From Xanthobacter autotrophicus (GTDB lineage: Bacteria > Pseudomonadota > Alphaproteobacteria > Rhizobiales > Xanthobacteraceae), in NCBI RefSeq assembly GCF_005871085.1, contig NZ_VAUP01000015.1, positions 434,001 to 498,000 on the forward strand: a DNA stretch of 64,000 nt, given 5' to 3'. Below the pieces are notes generated by a model, which ran no database searches, was not told the origin of the DNA, and worked only from the letters and a program-made list of their open reading frames with translations. Of this stretch, positions 8,425-21,400 are shown piece after piece (position 1 is the stretch's first letter; each line of letters opens with the position of its first letter). The position numbers and the translations under genes were made by a program.

Positions 8425-9795
8425 TCAGTAGGCCAGCGCCTTGAAGGCGGGTTCCACCGAGTGGTCCCATTCGCCGTTGTAGAGCGCCAGCAGCTTGTCG
8501 GCGGGGGAGCGGCCGGTGAGCACGATCTCTTCCAGCGGCTCCAGGAAGCGCGTCTCGTCGCGGCCCAGCCGGTCGTGGAAGCCGCGCCGCTTCAGCCCGG
8601 CTTCCGACAGCTTGAGCACGTCGCGGGCGATATCGCGCAGCGAACGGCCGGCGATCTCGGCCTTCAGGCCCAGCCGCGGCACGTCGTCCCGCAATTGCTG
8701 GCGCTGCTCGGCGGTCCAGTCCTTGGCGAGGTCCCAGGCGGCGTCGAGGCTGTGCTGGTCGTAGAGCAGCCCCACCCAGAAGGCGGGCAGCGCGCACAGC
8801 TTGGCCCAGGGGCCGGCATCGGCGCCACGCATCTCCAGGAAGCGTTTCAGGCGCACCTCGGGGAAGATGGTGGAGAGGTGGTTGATCCAGTCGGAGAGGG
8901 TGGCGGTCTCCCCCGGCAGCAGCGGATGGCGGCCGGCGAGCAGATCGCGGAACGAGGTGCCCGACACGTCCACGTAAGTCTCGCCACGCTTCACGAAATA
9001 CATGGGCACGTCGAGGGCGTAGTCCACGTAGCGGTCGAAGCCGAAGCCGTCCTCGAAGGCGAAGGGCAGCATGCCGGAACGGGCATTGTCGGTATCGCGC
9101 CAGATCTCGGAGCGGAACGAGAGGAAGCCGTTGGGCTTGCCCTCCGTGAAGGGCGAATTGGCGAACAGGGCGGTCGCCACCGGCTGGAGTGCCAGGCCGA
9201 CGCGCATCTTCCGCACCATGTCGGCTTCGGACGAGAAATCGAGATTCACCTGCACGGTGCAGGTGCGGAACATCATGTCGAGGCCCAGCGTGCCCACCTT
9301 GGGCATGTAGCCGGCCATGATCTTGTAGCGGCCCTTGGGCATCACCGGGGTCTCGGTGCGGGTCCATTTGGGGCTCATGCCGATGCCGAGGAAGCCGATG
9401 CCCAAAGGCTCCGCCACTTCGCGCACCTGCGCCAGATGGGCATTCAGCTCCGCGCAGGTCTCGTGGATGGTGGACACCGGCGCGCCCGATAGCTCGAACT
9501 GTCCGCCCGGCTCCAGCGAGATGGCCCCGCCCCCGGTCACATCGGCAAGGCCGATGATGGTGGGGCCTTCCATGATGGGCTCCCAGCCGAGCAGGGAGCG
9601 CATGCCCTCCAGCAGCTTGCGGATGCCCTTGGGCCCCTCGTAGGGCACCGGCTCGTGACGGCCGAGGGTGAAGGGGATTTTCTCGTGCTCGGTTCCGATA
9701 CGGAAGGCCCGCTCCGGTTTGGACCCCTGTTCCATCCACTCCACCAGCTCGTGCCGGCCGGCAATGGGGGTCGCGTCAAGGGTGTCCCGGGCCAT
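8425..9795 (-). CDS. gshA: Glutamate--cysteine ligase, plant/alphaproteobacterial type
   Basis: 456 residues, the usual size for class 3 (plant/alphaproteobacterial) GshA. The N-terminal motif [10 protein letters not shown] is the conserved glutamate-binding start. [30 protein letters not shown] and [13 protein letters not shown] are typical core stretches. It catalyses the first step of glutathione synthesis, joining glutamate and cysteine with ATP in the cytoplasm. The start at 9795 ([10 protein letters not shown]) is supported by a GAAGAG element upstream and by family length; an upstream open stretch is not family-like. No operon partner is evident. Confidence 0.95.
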   Translation of the reverse strand: MARDTLDATPIAGRHELVEWMEQGSKPERAFRIGTEHEKIPFTLGRHEPVPYEGPKGIRKLLEGMRSLLGWEPIMEGPTIIGLADVTGGGAISLEPGGQFELSGAPVSTIHETCAELNAHLAQVREVAEPLGIGFLGIGMSPKWTRTETPVMPKGRYKIMAGYMPKVGTLGLDMMFRTCTVQVNLDFSSEADMVRKMRVGLALQPVATALFANSPFTEGKPNGFLSFRSEIWRDTDNARSGMLPFAFEDGFGFDRYVDYALDVPMYFVKRGETYVDVSGTSFRDLLAGRHPLLPGETATLSDWINHLSTIFPEVRLKRFLEMRGADAGPWAKLCALPAFWVGLLYDQHSLDAAWDLAKDWTAEQRQQLRDDVPRLGLKAEIAGRSLRDIARDVLKLSEAGLKRRGFHDRLGRDETRFLEPLEEIVLTGRSPADKLLALYNGEWDHSVEPAFKALAY

Positions 9796-9977
9796 ACGAA
9801 ATCTCTTCAACGAAATGGGCGCGAGACCATACACGGCGGCCCGGCCAAGGCAACAGACGCTTCGGTTTCTCAATACCGTCCAAGCCGCCCCATCAACCGG
9901 GTCGGGTGGCCCGGCGAACAGGAACGCACCCGACACGGCCGATCCGGCGGAGCCGGACGGCCAAGCCCAAGCTCAGA

Positions 9978-10856
9978 TCAGATGGTGACGGGATTGGCTT
10001 TTGCAACGGCGTCGAACGCCTGGAGCGTGGCGATCAGCGCTTCAAGCTGGGAGAGCGGGACCATGTTCGGCCCGTCGGAGGGGGCCTTGTCCGGGTCGGG
10101 ATGGGTCTCAATGAACACCGCCGCCACGCCCACGGCCACCGCCGCGCGGGCCAGCACCGGCACGAACTCGCGCTGGCCGCCGGAGGACGAGCCCTGCCCG
10201 CCTGGCTGCTGCACCGAGTGGGTGGCATCGAACACCACCGGCGCGCCCGTGGTCTTGGCGAGGATGGGCAGCGCCCGCATGTCGGAGACGAGGGTGTTGT
10301 AGCCGAAGGACACGCCCCGCTCGGTCACCAGCACCCGGCCGTTGCCGGCGCCGGTGAGCTTGTTCACCACATTGGCCATGTCCCAGGGGGCGAGGAACTG
10401 GCCCTTCTTCACATTCACCGTCTTGCCGGTGCGGGCGGCGGCGATCAGCAGATCGGTCTGGCGGCACAGGAAGGCGGGAATCTGCAGCACGTCCACCGCC
10501 TGCGCGGCGGCGGCGCACTGGTCGATCTCGTGAACGTCGGTAAGCACCGGCAGGCCGAGGCTCTCGCGGATCTCGGCGAACACCGGCAGGGCGGCTTCCA
10601 GCCCCAAGCCGCGCTGGGCCGAGAGCGAGGTGCGGTTGGCCTTGTCGAAGGAGGTCTTGAAGATGAGGCCGATGCCGCGCCGCTGGGCGATCTCCTTCAG
10701 GGCGGAGGCCACCTCCAGCGCGTGGGCGCGGCTTTCCATCTGGCAGGGGCCGGCGATGAGCGCCAGCGGCAGGCCGTTGCCGATGCGCACGGGTCCCCCA
10801 TCGTGTCCCACCTCGACGATGGCGTGGGGCGTGGTGGCGGGCGGTGCGGCGTTCAT
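9978..10856 (-). CDS. kdsA: 3-deoxy-8-phosphooctulonate (KDO-8-P) synthase
   Basis: 292 residues. Core motifs are [40 protein letters not shown] and [14 protein letters not shown]. The enzyme condenses phosphoenolpyruvate with arabinose-5-phosphate for lipopolysaccharide inner core. The start ATG at 10856 has an AAGGATGA ribosome-binding element just upstream. In many alphaproteobacteria kdsA lies near pyrG and eno; here pyrG is nearby on the same strand but separated by sugE and a VOC gene, so it is not a tight operon. Confidence 0.95.
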   Translation of the reverse strand: MNAAPPATTPHAIVEVGHDGGPVRIGNGLPLALIAGPCQMESRAHALEVASALKEIAQRRGIGLIFKTSFDKANRTSLSAQRGLGLEAALPVFAEIRESLGLPVLTDVHEIDQCAAAAQAVDVLQIPAFLCRQTDLLIAAARTGKTVNVKKGQFLAPWDMANVVNKLTGAGNGRVLVTERGVSFGYNTLVSDMRALPILAKTTGAPVVFDATHSVQQPGGQGSSSGGQREFVPVLARAAVAVGVAAVFIETHPDPDKAPSDGPNMVPLSQLEALIATLQAFDAVAKANPVTI

Positions 10857-10947
10857 GGGCTCATCCTTGGGAAGCGGGCCGCCGGGGCGAAACCTGTGGC
10901 CAAGACCTATGGTCAAGCCCCGGCGGCGCGCCAAACTAGCTCTAACG

Positions 10948-11265
10948 TCAGGGCGTGACCAGCTTCAGCCCCACGATCCCGGCACCGATAAGGCCGATGG
11001 AGGCAAGCCGCAGCAGGTCGGTCGATTCGGCAAAGAAGAGAATGCCGACGAGCGCCGTGCCCACGGTGCCGATCCCCGCCCAAACCGCATAGGCGGTGCC
11101 GATGGGAATGCCCCGAAGCGCCAGCGACAGCAGGAACAGGCTGACGGCGATGGCCGACAGGGTGAAGAGGCTGGGCCACAGCCGGGTGAAGCCTTCCGAC
11201 TGCTTCATGCCGATGGCCCAGGCGATTTCCATGACACCGGCGACGAACAGATAGATCCACGCCAT
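10948..11265 (-). CDS. sugE: Guanidinium exporter, SMR family (SugE/Gdx)
   Basis: 105 residues, four membrane helices, small multidrug resistance fold. The sequence [19 protein letters not shown] includes the membrane-embedded Glu (E13), and GFTRLWPS is typical of the SugE/Gdx branch. Members export guanidinium ion by proton antiport. The function call is strongly supported by the guanidine-II riboswitch directly upstream (11283-11336). The start at 11265 fits the family N terminus and has a GAGG element 5' of it, between the riboswitch and the ATG. Confidence 0.9.
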   Translation of the reverse strand: MAWIYLFVAGVMEIAWAIGMKQSEGFTRLWPSLFTLSAIAVSLFLLSLALRGIPIGTAYAVWAGIGTVGTALVGILFFAESTDLLRLASIGLIGAGIVGLKLVTP

Positions 11266-11282
11266 TGGCGGGTACCTCGGGT

Positions 11283-11336
11283 GGCGGGGTCGTCCCCGCC
11301 GCTCGATACGCAAGGGCACGCGGCCGTCCGCGTCCC
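11283..11336 (-). promoter_or_regulatory. Guanidine-II (mini-ykkC) riboswitch controlling sugE
   Basis: On the minus strand two GC-rich hairpins carry ACGR tetraloops, the hallmark of this class. P1 (11336-11314) pairs GGG-ACGCGG with CCGCGT-G-CCC around loop ACGG. P2 (11300-11283) pairs GGCGGGG with CCCCGCC around loop ACGA. A 13-base linker joins them, and P2 ends 17 bases before the sugE ATG, next to the ribosome-binding site. Known mechanism in this class: guanidine-induced loop-loop pairing frees the ribosome-binding site. Confidence 0.88.
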
Positions 11337-11444
11337 GTCGGGGACGGATGTCCCCTGCCCTCATTTAGGGCATCCCGCGCGCCGGTGAAGCCGGAGGCCG
11401 TGCACAAATGCGCGGCAATGGGGAGGGTGCGCGCGGCTCCAAAG

Positions 11445-11557
11445 CCCTCTCCCGCTTGCGGGGGAGGGTTGGGAGGGTGAACTTTACGTCCCCCCGCGCA
11501 TCATAGGGCGGGAGAGACTTGCCCCCTCCCCGGCCCTCCCCCGCAAGCGGGAGAGGG
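11445..11557. repeat. Inverted pair of the intergenic CCCTCTCCCGCTTGCGGG element
   Basis: Two copies in opposite orientation, 11445-11478 and 11522-11557, of the same unit found at 4144-4271. Each contains its own CTCCCGCTTGCGGGGGAG hairpin. The gap between sugE and the VOC gene (about 230 bases beyond the riboswitch) otherwise holds no gene. Confidence 0.7.
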
Positions 11558-11591
11558 AGAGGCTTGCAAGGCCGGCACCGGGTAGGCCTCT

Positions 11592-12464
11592 TCAGCCCTC
11601 CGGCAGTTCGAACACCAGCGTGGCGCCCAGGGCCGCCTTGGGCGGCACCACCACCACGCCCGCGATAGCCTCCTCCACCATGCGCCGGGCTGCGAGTCCG
11701 CGCCGCAGCTCCGGGGCACCGGGGGTGTTGAAGCGCACCGCCGCGAGCCGCAAGCCCTCCCCGCCGGGGGCCGGCACGCCATAGCGCTCGGTGAACAGGG
11801 GCCGGCTCATCACGTCCACGGCGCCACGCGGGGTCTGGCCCACGAACCAGTCGTCGCTCGCCCGCAGCACCGGCCCGCCCGTGACCGTCTCCAGGAACGC
11901 CTTGTGGAGGGCCGGCGCATCCGCCACCAGCACCACACCGGCGACACCGGTGACCTGGTTGGAATGGCGCTGCAGGTCCGCCGACCAGAAATTCTCCGGC
12001 AGCTTCTGGGTGCAAGTGAACAGGCCGAGGTCCGGCGAGAGCGGGTCGCGGGCGAAGGCGAGGGTGAAGCCGACCTCCACCTCCTGCCCGTCCGGCCGGC
12101 GGGCGGTGCGGCCGAACTCGAACGTGTCGAACCCGCCGAAGTTCTCGATATCGAAAGCGGCCTTGTCGGCCTGCGGATCGGTACCCTCCAGCGCCAGCAT
12201 GGAAAGGCCCTGGCCACAGTTTTCGAGGAAGCGCTGGTTAAAGGCGCCGAACGAGAAGCGCGTGCCCTCGTCCGGCGGAATCTTTTCCGGCTCAACCACT
12301 TGCAGCAGCTCGACGAAGAAGCCGGGGGTCTGGACGATGCGGTTCTCGGTGCCCCAGGGATGCCGGTTGCGGGCGCCCACGGTGAAGCCCAGAAGGTCGT
12401 AAACCTCTCCCGCCGCATCCAGATCGCGGACGAGATGCACCACATGGTCAAGACCGCGCCGCAT
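11592..12464 (-). CDS. VOC-superfamily glyoxalase-like protein
   Basis: 290 residues with paired vicinal-oxygen-chelate modules: an N-terminal LDHVVHLVRDLDAAGEVYDLLGF unit and a second module after about residue 150 (VTGVAGVVLVADAP). It is similar to the glyoxalase-like domain group of uncharacterised alphaproteobacterial proteins. A metal-dependent small-molecule enzyme or binding protein is likely, but no substrate can be named. Start at 12464 matches the first strand of the fold (RRGLDHVVHLV). It stands alone between sugE and pyrG on the same strand. Confidence 0.75.
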   Translation of the reverse strand: MRRGLDHVVHLVRDLDAAGEVYDLLGFTVGARNRHPWGTENRIVQTPGFFVELLQVVEPEKIPPDEGTRFSFGAFNQRFLENCGQGLSMLALEGTDPQADKAAFDIENFGGFDTFEFGRTARRPDGQEVEVGFTLAFARDPLSPDLGLFTCTQKLPENFWSADLQRHSNQVTGVAGVVLVADAPALHKAFLETVTGGPVLRASDDWFVGQTPRGAVDVMSRPLFTERYGVPAPGGEGLRLAAVRFNTPGAPELRRGLAARRMVEEAIAGVVVVPPKAALGATLVFELPEG

Positions 12465-12567
12465 GCCAATTCCCCTCCCCGACTCGCCAAAAGGGGAGCT
12501 TAGAGCGGCAGCGGCCGGGAGGGAAACAGCCGGCAGGCGCGTGCCTGCCGTGGTCCCTGCCGAAAGG

Positions 12568-14316
<1,749 letters not shown>

Positions 14317-14730
14317 TTACTTGGACTGCGGAACCTGCGGGCCCGAAGGCACGGCCGGCGTCGCGGGGGCACCCTGATCGGCGCCGCCGCCCTGCGGGCG
14401 AATCTGGTCGAGAATGGTGCCGCCGCTCTGCGGAACCTGCGGGCCAGACTGGGTCGCCGGCTGCAGGATCGAGCGCGGGGCGCGGCCCCAGCCCGCCACG
14501 ATGGTCAGCGACAGCGACGTGATGAAGAAGATCACGGCCAGGATCGCAGTGGCGCGGGTGAGCAGGTTGGCGGAGCCGCGTGCGGTGAAGAAGCCGCCGC
14601 CACCACCACCTCCGCCGCCGCCGATGCCAAGTCCGCCGCCTTCCGAGCGCTGGATCAGCACCACGCCGATGAGCGCGAGCACCACCATGAGGTGAATGAC
14701 AATGAGAACCGTCTGCATGGAATCCATCAT
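14317..14730 (-). CDS. secG: Preprotein translocase subunit SecG
   Basis: About 137 residues with two hydrophobic segments (VLIVIHLMVVLALIGVVLIQ and ATAILAVIFFITSLSLTIV) joined by the cytoplasmic loop RSEGGGLGIGGGG. A proline/glutamine-rich tail (GPQVPQS repeated) is typical of long alphaproteobacterial SecG. It is the auxiliary subunit of the SecYEG channel. Three starts are possible (14730, 14727, 14718); MQTVLIVIHLM at 14718 is closest to the family N terminus, so the true protein may be four residues shorter. The poly-glycine run is longer than usual. Confidence 0.92.
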   Translation of the reverse strand: MMDSMQTVLIVIHLMVVLALIGVVLIQRSEGGGLGIGGGGGGGGGGFFTARGSANLLTRATAILAVIFFITSLSLTIVAGWGRAPRSILQPATQSGPQVPQSGGTILDQIRPQGGGADQGAPATPAVPSGPQVPQSK

Positions 14731-14977
14731 GTTCGCGCCACGACCAAAAGCCCGGCGCGTCAGTTGCCGGTCTGTTACACGATCGGGCGCACGGAGGGAA
14801 GAGCGCCCCCGCGCCTCGCCGCCTGCCTGACACGCATGGCAGGTCGGCGCCGCCGGACATCGGGCCGCATCGGCCCGACATGGCGGTATTGGGCCGCAGA
14901 TTGAACATGAGACCGGCTTGAACGAGGCTGTGCGCCGTCTTCCCCTTCGTGCTTTCTCGTGATCCGGGGTTCCAGCC

Positions 14978-16174
14978 TTGCACCGTCTTCTTGTCGTTTT
15001 GGTCGCGCTTGGCGCGGCATCGCCCGCTCCGGCACAGTCGCTGAAGACGGACGAGGTCTACAGCTCAATCGCGGCCCAGCCCATCACCGCGCCGAATCCC
15101 GTGCTGGGCGCCGATGGGCGGGTCCATCTCGCCTATGAGCTTTACGTTACCAATCCCACCAAGCTGTTCGTCACCCTCGACAAGGTGGAGGCTGTGGACA
15201 GCGCCGGGCAGGTCCTCGCGAGCCTCGAAGGCGCGGGCCTGCGTGCCCTGCAGACGGTCTATGCCGGTACGGACGGCACCATGGCCCCCGGCGGCATCGC
15301 GGCGGTCTTCCTCGACGTGCCGTTCGCCCGCGACGCCAAGCTCCCGGAGCGGGTCCTGGCGCGTGTCACTGCGACCCGCCAGGAGGCCGGCCCCGACGGC
15401 AAGCCGGTGCCCATGCCGGCGAATGGGCCCCTGCCGGGCACCTTCAGCTTCACCGGCGCGGAAACCGCCATCGGCCGCCCGGCGGTGGTGATCGCGCCGC
15501 CGCTGCGCGGCAAGGGCTGGGTGGCCATCAACGGCTGCTGCGATGCCCTCACCTCCCATCGCGGGGCGATCATGGCGGTGAACGGGCGGCTGCGGGTGCC
15601 GGAGCGCTTCGCCATCGACTTCGTTCAACTCGACGCCGCCGATCGCCTCTTCACCGGCGACGTGCACAAGCTGGAGAGCTATGCCTATTACGGCGTGCCG
15701 GTGCATTCGGTGGCTGACGGCGTGGTGGTGAACCTCTACGACGCCACCGACGCCCAGGTGCCCGGCGGCAATGCCAAGGGAATCACCACGGAGAATATCG
15801 GCGGCAACATGCTGGTGATCGACATCGGCGGCGGCAATTTCGCCTTCTACGCCCACATGCAGCGCGGCAGCCTGAAGGTGAAGCTGGGCGACAAGGTGCG
15901 CACGGGCGATGTCATCGGGCTGCTCGGCAACACCGGCAACACCACCGCGCCCCACCTGCACTTCCACGTGATGGACGGTCCCTCGCCGCTGGATGCCAAC
16001 GGCCTGCCCTATGCCTTCACGCGCTTCCAGGGCCAGGGCGTGGCCAACCCGGACGGCGCGAACTTCTTTGAAAAGCCGGTTCCGGCCGAAATCGACCGCA
16101 CCCGCCTCGCCGGCCCCAAGCAGGACGCGCTGCCCCTCAACAACGAGGTGGTGGATTTCGGCGACGGGAAATAG
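14978..16174 (+). CDS. Secreted M23-family (LytM-type) peptidase
   Basis: 398 residues from a TTG start. The first about 20 residues (HRLLVVLVALGAASPAPAQ) are a signal peptide. A beta-rich N-terminal region is followed by an M23 domain ending in the zinc motif HLHFH (about residues 325-331, APHLHFHVMDG), with the LGNTGNTTAPHLHFH pattern seen in cell-wall endopeptidases and their relatives. Likely periplasmic, acting on peptidoglycan cross-links or as a regulator. A TTG start is chosen because no ATG gives a complete signal sequence. It is divergent from secG and convergent with hppA. Confidence 0.8.
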   Translation: MHRLLVVLVALGAASPAPAQSLKTDEVYSSIAAQPITAPNPVLGADGRVHLAYELYVTNPTKLFVTLDKVEAVDSAGQVLASLEGAGLRALQTVYAGTDGTMAPGGIAAVFLDVPFARDAKLPERVLARVTATRQEAGPDGKPVPMPANGPLPGTFSFTGAETAIGRPAVVIAPPLRGKGWVAINGCCDALTSHRGAIMAVNGRLRVPERFAIDFVQLDAADRLFTGDVHKLESYAYYGVPVHSVADGVVVNLYDATDAQVPGGNAKGITTENIGGNMLVIDIGGGNFAFYAHMQRGSLKVKLGDKVRTGDVIGLLGNTGNTTAPHLHFHVMDGPSPLDANGLPYAFTRFQGQGVANPDGANFFEKPVPAEIDRTRLAGPKQDALPLNNEVVDFGDGK

Positions 16175-16181
16175 AGGTGCC

Positions 16182-16200
16182 GGCGGGCCAGGCGCCCGCC
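16182..16200. terminator. Short hairpin between convergent M23 peptidase and hppA genes
   Basis: GGCGGGC (16182-16188) pairs with GCCCGCC (16194-16200) around a 5-base loop, in the 38 bases between the two stop codons. No T-run, so termination is only inferred from position. Confidence 0.4.
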
Positions 16201-16212
16201 AGCACACTTCCC

Positions 16213-18354
16213 TCAGTGGCCCAGCACCGCCAGCAGCAGCAGGGCCACGATGTTGGTGATCTTGATCATGGGGTTCACGGCGGGGCCCGCCGTGTCCTTG
16301 TAGGGGTCGCCAACGGTGTCGCCGGTCACGGACGCCTTGTGGGCCTCCGAGCCCTTCATGTGGCGGACGCCATCCTTGTCCACGAAGCCGTCCTCGAACG
16401 ACTTCTTGGCATTGTCCCATGCGCCGCCGCCCGAGGTCATGGAGATGGCGACGAACAGGCCGGTCACGATCACGCCTAGCAGCATGGCGCCCACCGCCGA
16501 GAAGGCGGCCGACTTGCCCGCCGCGCCGCCGCCCGCCACCGCATAGATGACGAAGTAGCAAACGATGGGTGACAGCACCGGCAGCAAGGAGGGGATAATC
16601 ATCTCCTTGATGGCGGCCTTGGTGAGCAGGTCCACGGCGCGGGAATAGTCCGGCTTCTCGGTGCCGGCCATGATGCCCGGCTTCTCGCGGAATTGCCGGC
16701 GCACCTCCTCCACGATGGCGCCCGCCGCCCGGCCCACCGCCGTCATGCCCATGGCGGCGAACAGGAACGGCAGCAGGCCGCCGAACAGCAGGCCCACCAC
16801 CACATAGGGGTTTTCCAGCGAGAAGTTGGGGGCGACGCCGTAGAAATAGGTGCCCTGCCCCGCCTGGGCGATGAAGTATTTCAGGTCCTGGCTGTAGGCG
16901 GCGAACAGCACCAGCGCGCCAAGGCCGGCGGAGCCGATGGCGTAGCCCTTGGTGACCGCCTTGGTGGTGTTGCCCACCGCGTCCAGCGCGTCGGTGGACT
17001 GGCGCACCTCTTTGGGCAGGCCGGCCATCTCGGCGATGCCACCGGCATTGTCCGTCACCGGGCCGAAGGCATCCAGAGCCACGATCATGCCGGCCAGCGC
17101 CAGCATGGTGGTGGCGGCGATGGCGATGCCGAACAGTCCCGCAAGGCCATAGGCGAACAGGATGCCGGCGATGATGACCAGCGTCGGCAGCGCCGTGGAT
17201 TCCAGCGACACCGCAAGGCCCTGGATGATGTTGGTGCCGTGCCCGGTGACCGAGGCCTGGGCGATGGACACCACCGGACGATAGCCGGTGCCGGTGTAAT
17301 ATTCGGTGATGACCACGATGGCACCGGTCACCGCGAGGCCCACGAGGCCGCACAGGAACAGGCTGGTGCCGGTAAAGTCGGCGCCGGCGATGGCGCCGAA
17401 GCCAGGCAGCAGCCAGGTCACCGCCGCCAGCGCGATGATGGAGAAGCCCGCCGTCGCCATCAGGCCCTTGTAGAGCGCGCCCATGATGGAGGAATTCGCC
17501 CCCAGCCGCACGAAGAAGGTGCCGGCGATGGAGGTGATGATGCACGCCCCGCCGATGGCCAGCGGATAGATCATCATGGTGGCGAGGCTCGCCGGCGCAG
17601 CGGCGAAGAAGATGGCGGCAAGCACCATGGTGGCCACCACTGTCACCGCATAAGTTTCGAACAGGTCGGCGGCCATGCCGGCGCAGTCGCCGACATTGTC
17701 GCCCACGTTGTCGGCGATGGTGGCCGGGTTGCGCGGATCATCCTCCGGGATGCCGGCTTCCACCTTGCCCACGAGGTCGCCGCCCACGTCGGCGCCCTTG
17801 GTGAAGATTCCGCCGCCGAGACGGGCGAAGATGGAGATGAGCGAGGCGCCGAAGCCCAGCGCCACCAGCGCATCCACCACCGTGCGGCTGTTGACGGCAA
17901 AGCCGAGGATCTGGGTGAGCACGAGGAAGTAGACCGTGACCCCGAGAAGCGCGAGGCCCGCCACCAGCAGGCCGGTGACCGCACCGGCCTTGAAGGCGAG
18001 GTCGAGGCCACCGGCGAGCGACAGGGTCGCCGCCTGCGCTGTGCGCACATTGGCGCGGACCGACACGTTCATGCCAATGAAGCCAGCCAGCGCGGAGAGA
18101 ATGGCGCCGACGGCGAAGCCCACCGCCACCAGCCAGCCGAGGAACAGCCCCACGAGAACGAAAATGACGACGCCCACCACGCCGATGGTGGTGTATTGGC
18201 GCTTCAGATAGGCCTGCGCTCCTTCCGCGATGGCGGCTGCGATTTCCTGCATCCGCGCGGTACCTGGATCCGCTGCCATAAGTTCGCGGATGGCCCATAC
18301 GCCGTACGCCACGGCCAGCAGACCGCAGGCGATGATCAACACCAGTGCCAGCAT
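16213..18354 (-). CDS. hppA: K+-independent proton-translocating pyrophosphatase
   Basis: 713 residues, about sixteen membrane helices. It couples hydrolysis of pyrophosphate to proton export across the inner membrane. Substrate-site stretches such as [20 protein letters not shown] and [19 protein letters not shown] are present. The [10 protein letters not shown] motif has Lys where K+-dependent enzymes have Ala, which places it in the K+-independent class. The start at 18354 ([13 protein letters not shown]) is the natural first helix; upstream in-frame codons add a charged stretch not seen in the family. Confidence 0.96.
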   Translation of the reverse strand: MLALVLIIACGLLAVAYGVWAIRELMAADPGTARMQEIAAAIAEGAQAYLKRQYTTIGVVGVVIFVLVGLFLGWLVAVGFAVGAILSALAGFIGMNVSVRANVRTAQAATLSLAGGLDLAFKAGAVTGLLVAGLALLGVTVYFLVLTQILGFAVNSRTVVDALVALGFGASLISIFARLGGGIFTKGADVGGDLVGKVEAGIPEDDPRNPATIADNVGDNVGDCAGMAADLFETYAVTVVATMVLAAIFFAAAPASLATMMIYPLAIGGACIITSIAGTFFVRLGANSSIMGALYKGLMATAGFSIIALAAVTWLLPGFGAIAGADFTGTSLFLCGLVGLAVTGAIVVITEYYTGTGYRPVVSIAQASVTGHGTNIIQGLAVSLESTALPTLVIIAGILFAYGLAGLFGIAIAATTMLALAGMIVALDAFGPVTDNAGGIAEMAGLPKEVRQSTDALDAVGNTTKAVTKGYAIGSAGLGALVLFAAYSQDLKYFIAQAGQGTYFYGVAPNFSLENPYVVVGLLFGGLLPFLFAAMGMTAVGRAAGAIVEEVRRQFREKPGIMAGTEKPDYSRAVDLLTKAAIKEMIIPSLLPVLSPIVCYFVIYAVAGGGAAGKSAAFSAVGAMLLGVIVTGLFVAISMTSGGGAWDNAKKSFEDGFVDKDGVRHMKGSEAHKASVTGDTVGDPYKDTAGPAVNPMIKITNIVALLLLAVLGH

Positions 18355-18464
18355 CAGTCCCACCCTTTTTCGTTTCCGCCCGTATCTTGTTATGGGGTGA
18401 GTGTGAGCGGTGCCGTGACCCACGGCAAGGGGCGTCCGGTCAAACTGTCGCAGTGTCTGCCGTC

Positions 18465-21400
18465 TTACCGGGTCGGCGGGGCGTCGCTGGAATCGCGGAA
18501 TTCGAAGATCTTGCGCAGAAAGCCTGGCGCCACTGCGGAGATAGGATTGATGCGCAGCGTGGGCCCGCCGCTGAGGGGGCCCACGATCTCGAAGGTCACG
18601 CCCACGAGGCCCTCGTTCGGTCCGCCCCCCAGCAACAGACCGATGACCGGCAGCTTGGAGAAGATGTTGTTGAGGGCATAGGCCGGCACGAAAGTGCCGC
18701 GCACGGAAATACGGTCGGCGGCGAAGTCCAGCGTGCCGTCAAAGGTGGCGCCTACGGACGAACCCCAGATGGCGCCTTCCTTGAACACGATCTTGCCGGT
18801 GGTGCGGGAGAACTGGGCCTGCGCCTTCTGGAAGGCGGCGGTGCCGTCCTCGATCTTGCCGGAGGAATCGCGCGCGGCGCTTGAGAGCCGCTCCAGCCCG
18901 GGCTCCCCCTTGATGGCGAAGTCGCGCACGTGGATCACGCCGTCCTGCGGGGTGCTGTCGCTGCGGGGCGGGTCCACCACCAGCCAGGCCTCGCCGCCCT
19001 GCACCTTTGGATAGATGTCGAGGAAGCGCAGCATGGCGCCGGCGTCGGAGGTGGTGACCAGCAGCGCCTTCTGCCGGCCCTGCCAGTTGCGCATCTCCCC
19101 CGCCACCGTGCCATCGCGACCAGCCTTGGCGGTGAGCGTGAAATCGCGCGTCTCCACGCCCCTGCGCGCCACCGAGAGATCGAACTGGCGCAGCACCTCG
19201 CCGTTGTTGCCGGTCAGCGCGCCAATACGCGCCTCCACGTCCACGTCGGGCATCTTCTGGGAGCGCCGCTGGCCGGCGGGCGCCGAAACGAGGCTCTTCA
19301 TGATGCCCCGGGCATCCATCACATCACCGGTGATGCGGACCTTCAGCACGTCACCCACCTTCTCCGCCCTGGCCGATGCCTTGTCGCCGTCGGAGAGTTG
19401 GAAGGTAGGGAAGCTGGCGCCGACCAGGTCGCCGCCGTCGGAGAGTTCCATGGAGCCCTTCAGCAGCGTGCCCGAGCCTTCGATGACCATGTCGTCGAGA
19501 CGGACGCTGTTGCCCTTGTCGTTCAGGGCGAATTTTGCCTTCAGCGGCTTGCCAGCCGGCTTGCTGAGGCCGGGGATGAGGTCGGCGATGCGGGCGTTGA
19601 CGAGATCGGCCTCGATGGTCGCCCGCGTATCCTTGTTGTTGGTGGTGCCGACGAGGCGCACCCCCACCGGCCCCGACACGCCGGGCAGGTCCACGCCCAG
19701 CTTGCCTCGGGCGGCATCATCCAGGGTGGCGCTGACGCGGATGTCGGAATCGGCCACGTCCTTGCGCTTTTCATACTCGAAGGCCATCGGCGCGCCGGCG
19801 ATCTTGCCGTCGCCGCGCAGCACCACGCCGGCCGGCGAGGCGAAGGCCTTCACCGTCGCCCCTTCGAGCCGCAGGCCGCGAAACACCTTGTCCACGCCGA
19901 AATCCGTCAGGGTGGCTTCGAGGGAATAGTCGAAGTCCTCCGGCAATGGCACCTTGCGGAAGGTGATGTTCACCTGAAGCAGGGCGGAAAACTTGCCCCG
20001 CGTGGTGGAGGGGTCGAAGGCGGTGCCGGTAGGGCCCTTCAAGGGCTCCATACCCAGCACCTCGATGGCACCGTCGGCCGGCCCGTCGAACTTCACCTTG
20101 ATCTGGGAGGACGGTTCGCGGGGGAAATAGTCCGGCATCAACATCACGCCATCGCTCACCGCGATCTTGCGGTTTTGCGGCGTCACCGCGGTTCCGTCCG
20201 GCAGGGTGATGCGCACCGAACGGCCCGTGACGAGGATGGCGAGGCTCGCATTGATGATCGGCGGCAACCCCTTCACCGGTCGGAGGGTGACGCCCTTCCC
20301 GCTGATGGTGAAGCGCACGGCGTCATCCGGCAGCGGCACCTGCTTCTGACCGATCAGGTCAAGCGCCAGCTTGACCGCCACGGTGATGCCGTCCGCCGTG
20401 CCGCCAGAAACGTTGTCGATGGCGAACTGCCGGGCCGGAGGGGCGATGTTCACGGGCCAGAATCGCTTGATGGTGGCCACCGGCATGGGCGAGGCCGTAC
20501 CGTCGAACTTCACATACGGCACGTCGACGCCGAAATCGAACAGGGCGGTGAAGGCGAAGCTCCCCGCCGCCGAGCCGAGGAAGCCGGTTTCGACGATGAT
20601 CTGCCGGGTTGGTGGATCAAACCGGCCCACCACGTCCACCTTGTCGACGACGAGGGCCGGCTCGGGCATCTCCTTGCCGGCGAGCACCACCTGCTTGCGC
20701 ACCATCTGGAACGGCCACGACGCGCCCAGGGTCGCCGGCACCTTGATCTCGCCCGTGAGCGAGATGATGTTTTCAGTCTTCACCGCCTCGATGGGCGCGA
20801 CCACGATCACCCGACGGGCCACGTCGAGGGTGGCGCCGATGCGGGCGCGATCGATGACGAAGCGCTCTTCCGGGTCTTCCCCGCTGCCCAGCGCTCCCGC
20901 GCCGAAGTCCACATTCGCATCCCCCGCCTTCACCTCGCCATCGACGGAGAGGCGCGCGGTGACGGACGCGTTCAGCGGCGTGTCCATGTAGAAGCGGCGC
21001 TGGTCCTGGATGAAGGCCTGCACCAGGTCGCGCGTGGAGAGGTTGCGGATCACCAGCTCGATGGTCCGCTCGCCGTCCTGCGCCGGGCCGATGCGCGCCG
21101 TCGCGGTGGCGACACCCTGCGGCGACTGGATGGTGAAGGTGAGTTGCGCGCCGCCCGCCACCGGCCGGGCCAGGCGCACGCTGATGTGCTGGAAGACAAT
21201 GCGACGGCCCGCGCTCTCGTTCTCCACGATGAGCGTGCCGTCCTTGAGGCCCACGTCGGCGAGGGCCCCGCCATCGAAGCCGGCCGATTCCAGTTCGTTG
21301 ATCCAGCGAGCCAGGGCAACCGGCTTCAGCGGATCGGTATCGAGGGCAGAGACAGTGGCCGCCGCAGCGGGATCGGACACCGCCGGCTGCGGCCCAGCGA

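Noticed and set aside
15065-17545. Long minus-strand frame overlapping the M23 peptidase and hppA
   Set aside because: Out of frame with hppA and antisense to the peptidase; low-complexity His/Gly/Arg translation.
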